Shown here in pieces: positions 60,303 to 64,000 of a stretch of DNA of 64,000 bases (its first letter is position 1; every line of letters begins with the position of its first letter). A program made the translations under genes and the position numbers. Source of the stretch: Methanoculleus horonobensis (GTDB lineage Archaea > Halobacteriota > Methanomicrobia > Methanomicrobiales > Methanoculleaceae). Location: assembly GCF_001602375.1 (NCBI RefSeq), contig NZ_BCNY01000014.1, forward strand, positions 456,194 to 520,193, given 5' to 3'. Below the pieces are notes generated by a model that saw only the letters and a list, made by a program, of their open reading frames with translations, was not told where the DNA came from and made no database searches.

Positions 60303-61616
60303 GTGAAATCGGCGGTACTGGGTGGCGGTCTCACCGGGATTACGCTGGCGCGCCTGCTCCACGAACGGGACGACGACGTGACCGTTCTCGAACGGAACGA
60401 GACGATCGGGGGGCTCTGCCGCTCGCGGACGGAAGCGGGGTTTACGTTCGATGCCGGGGGCTCGCACATCATCTTCTCCCGCGATACGGAAGTCCTCTCC
60501 TTCATGCTCTCGGTTCTCGGCGAGAACGCCGACCGGCGGACGCGGAATACGAAGATCCTCTATAAAGGCCGCTACGTCAAATATCCCTTCGAGAACGGCC
60601 TGTATCAACTCCCCGACGAAGACCGCTTCTTCTGCATCAACGAGTTCGTCAAGAACCTCATCGCCGTCGAGAAAGGCGAGGTTTTACCGCCGACGAACTT
60701 TGCCGAATGGATCACCTACACCTTCGGCCGCGGCATCGCCGAGTGCTACATGCTCCCCTACAACGAGAAGATCTGGAACTACCCGGCCGACCGGATGTCG
60801 CACCACTGGGTGGAGGGGCGCATCCCCCGCCCGCCGGTCGAGGATATCATCAAGTCGGCGATCGGGATCGAGACCGAGGGCTACGTCCACCAGGCGGTCT
60901 TCTCCTACCCGGTGACGGGCGGAATCGAGGCGCTTGTCGAGGCGATCGCGGAACCGGTCATCCCTGCCGTCCGGACAGGGTTCTCGGTCACTTCCATCCG
61001 CGAGGAGGACGGCGGGTTCGCCGTCAGCGACGGCCGAAAGGCCGTCCATGCCGACCGGCTGATCTCGACGATCCCGCTCCAGAACCTGCTCCCCTGCCTC
61101 TCCGACGTCCCTGCCGGGGTGCAGGCGGCCTGCGACGCCCTCCGCTACAACTCGCTCTGCTCGGTCTTCATCGGCCTTGCCGGGGAGGTTCCCGATATAT
61201 CCTGGCTCTACGTCCCCGACGAGAAGACCGGCCTCTTCAACCGGATATCGTTCCCCTCGAACTACAGCAGCGAGGTTGCCCCCTCCGATCACTCCTCGAT
61301 CCTCGCCGAGATAACCTACAACGACGGGGACGCGGTCTCCCGGATGTCGGACGCCGAGGTGATCGAGCATACCGTCGCGTCGCTCGCCGCCGCCGGGTTC
61401 ATCCCGTCACGGGACGACGTCGTCTACACCGGCCTTGCGCGGGAGAAGTTCGCGTATGTCGTCTACGACACCGAATACCAGAAGAACATCGCGATCGTCC
61501 GCGAGTTCTGCCGGGAACGCGGCATCGACCTCGTCGGCCGGTTCTCACAGTTCGAGTACCTCAATATGGACGGCTGCATCAGGAGCGCGATCGATTTCGT
61601 GAGGGGATATCCATGA
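60303..61616 (+). CDS. FAD/NAD(P)-binding amine-oxidase-like protein, UDP-galactopyranose-mutase-like
   Basis: The 437-residue protein starts with the dinucleotide motif AVLGGGLTGITLARLLHERD and VLERNETIGGLCRS. FTFDAGGSHIIFS and YPFENGLYQLP, YNEKIWNYPADRMS resemble UDP-galactopyranose mutases and protoporphyrinogen-oxidase-like proteins of glycan clusters. Since two glycosyltransferases follow, a role in nucleotide-sugar conversion is more likely than haem synthesis, though the substrate is unknown. GTG start, see the TATA box upstream. It overlaps the next gene by four bases. Confidence 0.78.
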   Translation: MKSAVLGGGLTGITLARLLHERDDDVTVLERNETIGGLCRSRTEAGFTFDAGGSHIIFSRDTEVLSFMLSVLGENADRRTRNTKILYKGRYVKYPFENGLYQLPDEDRFFCINEFVKNLIAVEKGEVLPPTNFAEWITYTFGRGIAECYMLPYNEKIWNYPADRMSHHWVEGRIPRPPVEDIIKSAIGIETEGYVHQAVFSYPVTGGIEALVEAIAEPVIPAVRTGFSVTSIREEDGGFAVSDGRKAVHADRLISTIPLQNLLPCLSDVPAGVQAACDALRYNSLCSVFIGLAGEVPDISWLYVPDEKTGLFNRISFPSNYSSEVAPSDHSSILAEITYNDGDAVSRMSDAEVIEHTVASLAAAGFIPSRDDVVYTGLAREKFAYVVYDTEYQKNIAIVREFCRERGIDLVGRFSQFEYLNMDGCIRSAIDFVRGYP

Positions 61617-62590
61617 AAGTCAACTTCTTCGTCGAAGACATGCTCTTCTTCAAGTACATCGGGTGCGCCACCCTGGCAAAGATGCTTTATGGTGCGCTCA
61701 TCAGGGAAGAGTCCTGCCCGAAGCTGGCCTGGAACGCCCGTGGTCGGGACTTCGATCTCGTCCACTACCACACCTTCGGCCCCCTTGCCCTGACGAACAA
61801 GAAGTACAGTCTCGGCGTCAAGGTGCTCACGGCCCACTCGACCCCCCGCCTCAACACCGGCAACCTTGCCTTCTCCGAGACGGTCAACCATTTCTACCCG
61901 AATATCTACGGGAGTTTCGACCATATCATCACCATCTCGCCCCTCTGCGATAAGGAGGTTCACGAGATCGCCCCGGACGTCTCGACCACCCTCATCCCGA
62001 ACGGTGTGGACAGGGAGAAGTTCCAGCCGAACCCGGAGAAACGGGCGGCGTTCAGGAAGAAGTACGGCATCGGGGAGGACGAGTGGGTGGTGCTCACCGT
62101 CGCCCAGCAGACGCCGAGGAAGGGCATCTACGATTTCCTCGCTCTCGCGCACGAACACCCGGATATCAGGTTTGTCTGGGTCGGCGGGTTCCCCTACGGG
62201 CGGCTCTCCCAGGACTACAGCATGATCGAGGAGCAGAAGAGCCGTGCCGGGAAGAACGTTCTCTTCACCGGGTTTGTCGACGATATCACCGCCGCCTACT
62301 GCAGCGCCGACGCCTTCTTCATCCCCTCCTTCGCGGAGGGGCTCCCGATGGTCGTCCTGGAGGCGTTCGCGACCGGCCTGCCGGTCGTCGCCCGGAGGAT
62401 CCCGGAGTTCACCGGGAATTTCAGGGATACCGCCCTGTACTTCGACGACACCGAGGAGGCCGGGATGCTGCTCGAGGACCGGAGCCTGCTCGGGCGGCAT
62501 GCGGCGCTCTCCCGGCTGCTCACGGAGGAGTATGATATCCGGACGATTGCAAACCGCCACATCGACCTGTACGAGAAGCTGGCCGGGTAG
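61613..62590 (+). CDS. GT4-type glycosyltransferase
   Basis: The 325-residue protein has a shortened N-terminal acceptor domain and a clear donor domain: WVVLTVAQQTPRKGIYDFLA, NVLFTGFVDDITAAYCSADA and the E-x7-E segment EGLPMVVLEAFATGLPVVAR. The start overlaps the stop of the mutase-like gene (ATGA), so the two proteins are coupled. The acceptor is unknown; a cell-surface glycan or S-layer glycan is plausible. Confidence 0.87.
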   Translation: MKVNFFVEDMLFFKYIGCATLAKMLYGALIREESCPKLAWNARGRDFDLVHYHTFGPLALTNKKYSLGVKVLTAHSTPRLNTGNLAFSETVNHFYPNIYGSFDHIITISPLCDKEVHEIAPDVSTTLIPNGVDREKFQPNPEKRAAFRKKYGIGEDEWVVLTVAQQTPRKGIYDFLALAHEHPDIRFVWVGGFPYGRLSQDYSMIEEQKSRAGKNVLFTGFVDDITAAYCSADAFFIPSFAEGLPMVVLEAFATGLPVVARRIPEFTGNFRDTALYFDDTEEAGMLLEDRSLLGRHAALSRLLTEEYDIRTIANRHIDLYEKLAG

Positions 62591-62742
62591 CGGCGGGTTC
62601 GCCCCGGCGGGCGGTCTGCATCCCTCGGATCTCGCGGCGCTGCCGGGAGGCCGATTCTCTTCTCTTATGACGCCGGCGGGGGTTGCGGCATCACGCTTAT
62701 AGCAAACCGGCATCAACAACTATACCGGGAGTTGATCGAGGG

Positions 62743-63441
62743 ATGATCTCCGTAGTCGTGCCGACCTATAACGAAGAGCAGAACATCGAGCGCTGCCTTG
62801 CGTCGCTCGCAGACCAGACGGTGCCGCGGGATACCTACGAGATCATCGTCGTCGACGGAGACTCGAAGGACAGGACCCGGGAACTGGCCGAGCCCCTTGC
62901 GGACAGGGTCTTCATCCAGACGAGCAAGCGGGTGGGCGGAGCCCGGAACGACGGGGCGATGGCTGCCTCGGGCGATATCATCGCCACGACGGATGCCGAC
63001 TGCATCCTTCCCCGCGACTGGGTGGAGCGGATCGGGAAGGACTTCGCGGAGAAGGATATCGTGCAGCTCTACGGCACGGTCTACCCGATCGAGGACAGTT
63101 TCCGGAACCGGCTCTCTCTTCTCGGAGCAAACATCTTCTCGCGCCTGGGCTACTACACCCGGACGATCTACTTCACGCTCGGGTGCAACACGGCCTTCGA
63201 CCGGGAGGCGTTCATCCGGGCGGGGATGTACCGCTGCATCGATGCCGGGGACGATCTCGAGATCGCGCAGCGGATGCGCAAGCTCGGGAAGGTCCGTCTC
63301 GACCCCCGCCTGAAAGTCGGGTTCTCGATGCGGCGCTACCAGCAGTTCGGGACGCTCAAGTCGCTCTGGGAGTGGTTCTATATCGTTCTTCGCGGCGGCG
63401 AGGCGAAAGGCGCCACCTACACGCAGCGGGAGTACAAGTAG
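62743..63441 (+). CDS. GT2-type glycosyltransferase
   Basis: The 232-residue protein begins ISVVVPTYNEEQNIERCLAS, with DGDSKDRT and the metal-binding TTDADCILP (DxD). A later DDLEIAQRMRKLG is the region with the catalytic base. It is GT-A fold with no membrane helix, so probably cytoplasmic. The start is the ATG at 62743 because the conserved part begins there. The 152-base gap before it contains a possible TATA element CTTATAGC near 62696. Confidence 0.87.
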   Translation: MISVVVPTYNEEQNIERCLASLADQTVPRDTYEIIVVDGDSKDRTRELAEPLADRVFIQTSKRVGGARNDGAMAASGDIIATTDADCILPRDWVERIGKDFAEKDIVQLYGTVYPIEDSFRNRLSLLGANIFSRLGYYTRTIYFTLGCNTAFDREAFIRAGMYRCIDAGDDLEIAQRMRKLGKVRLDPRLKVGFSMRRYQQFGTLKSLWEWFYIVLRGGEAKGATYTQREYK

Positions 63442-63445
63442 TCCC

Positions 63446-63871
63446 ATGAAGGAGACCGTACCCGTCCCGAAAGCCTATTCTGCGGCGGTGCAGCGATCCG
63501 ACGCCTGCGAGTTCGCACGCCTGCTCGGGATGACGGTCACGGCGATCGAGGACGGCCTTGTTAAGGTGGCGATGCCGACGAAGGGGATGAAGAACGCCCA
63601 CGGCACGATCCACGGGGGCGCGATCTTCGCCATCGCCGACCACGCCTTCGGCATCGCCGCGAACCTGGAGGGGGTCGACGAGATCGCGATCTCCGCGAAC
63701 ATCCGCTACTTCACTGTCCCGGCGGGGGAGACGCTCGAGGCGGTCGCATACATGATCTCGGAGACGGCGAGGACGTCGGTCTATGCCGTCGAGGTCTACT
63801 CGGGCGAGCGGCTGGTGGCCTCGTTCGAGGGCGTCGGGTTTAAGATCGGGGGAACGGCGAAGCGGGAGTGA
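63446..63871 (+). CDS. PaaI-family hotdog thioesterase
   Basis: The 141-residue protein has the hotdog helix segment NAHGTIHGGAIFAIADHAFG, where the HGG and the Asp fit the PaaI active site, followed by NIRYFTVPAGETLEAVAYMI. PaaI-type enzymes hydrolyse acyl-CoA thioesters; the substrate here is not known. It lies four bases after the GT2 gene, but a functional relation is unclear. Confidence 0.88.
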   Translation: MKETVPVPKAYSAAVQRSDACEFARLLGMTVTAIEDGLVKVAMPTKGMKNAHGTIHGGAIFAIADHAFGIAANLEGVDEIAISANIRYFTVPAGETLEAVAYMISETARTSVYAVEVYSGERLVASFEGVGFKIGGTAKRE

Positions 63872-63939
63872 GGGGGGTTTTTGATGCGGCAAATGTCCCC
63901 GAGCGTGCAGGCTCTAATGGGCATTGTACCTCACGGATC

Positions 63940-64000
63940 TCGTACACGGATTTCCAGTGGATATCGCCACGCAGGGGGGTGGGGACAGGGGAGGGGGGAT
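63940..64000. repeat. Copy R8: start of a further intergenic element
   Basis: The window ends inside a repeat copy: CGTACACGGATTTCCAGTGG followed by ATATCGCCACGC and then the G-run core beginning AGGGGGGTGGGGACAGGGGA. It follows the thioesterase gene, with about 70 bases of spacer. Confidence 0.65.

Noticed and set aside
60303..61616. Annotation as protoporphyrinogen oxidase
   Set aside because: The amine-oxidase-like fold is shared by many enzymes. The location directly before two glycosyltransferases and the mutase-like segments favour a sugar role.

Overview
This looks like a chromosomal segment of a hydrogenotrophic, formate-using methanogenic archaeon, most likely Methanomicrobiales and probably Methanoculleus-like. 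That placement is an inference. It rests on high GC, archaeal signals (GGTGAT-type ribosome sites, TATA boxes, probable leaderless starts), an F420-type formate dehydrogenase (fdhAB) with fdhD, FmdE-family proteins, archaeal UMP kinase and Trm-G10 genes, and a bacterial-type grpE-dnaK-dnaJ operon typical of mesophilic archaea. I recognise no phage, integrase, transposase or CRISPR array. One tRNA gene (Pro, TGG) is present.

Layout. 1-12.4 kb: hypC start, a methyltransferase, msrB, an Isf-like flavoprotein, a 1164-residue HEAT-repeat protein, a GalT-like/glycosyltransferase pair, a zinc ribbon-amrS-Mut7-C operon, pyrH, tRNA-Pro and nth. 12.9-18.1 kb: a Pit phosphate transporter with its DUF47 partner, a DUF1894-like protein, and a fusion of a PAPS-reductase-like PP-loop enzyme with a SufS-type cysteine desulfurase. 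18.7-27.4 kb: a molybdenum/tungsten and formate region with fdhD, fdhAB, an FmdE-like protein, a TrmO-FmdE fusion and a MoeA-binding-protein fusion. 27.4-39 kb: META-domain envelope proteins, phosphoglycerate mutase, a 65-residue protein behind six TGTAAC motifs, malQ, a TIGR04255/methyltransferase pair, a polyprenol-kinase-like protein and Trm-G10. 39-48.2 kb: the chaperone operon, purH, and four tandem DUF4013 membrane proteins. 48.2-53.7 kb: cimA-ilvB-ilvN, then a sodium:solute symporter with a 35-residue partner. 53.9-60.2 kb: redox genes with two tandem duplications (two flavodoxin-ferredoxin proteins, two NapH-like membrane Fe-S proteins), a double flavodoxin, and an alpha/beta-hydrolase remnant. 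60.3-63.9 kb: a UDP-galactopyranose-mutase-like flavoprotein, two glycosyltransferases and a thioesterase.

The strongest signal outside genes is a family of non-coding elements that fills most of the long intergenic gaps (about 397-660, 12607-12793, 18196-18660, 20280-20400, 32062-32360, 36580-36965, 38627-38876, 63940-64000). Its ends carry GGATATCGCCACGC-type inverted repeats. Inside are a G-run core that could form a quadruplex or pair with a downstream C-run, and arrays of small hairpins whose stems differ in sequence but stay paired, separated by spacers resembling TCNNNCTCC. Most copies sit where genes converge. One copy appears to supply the C-terminus of a methyltransferase. Together with the TGTAAC array upstream of the 65-residue gene, these are the best candidates for something undescribed.
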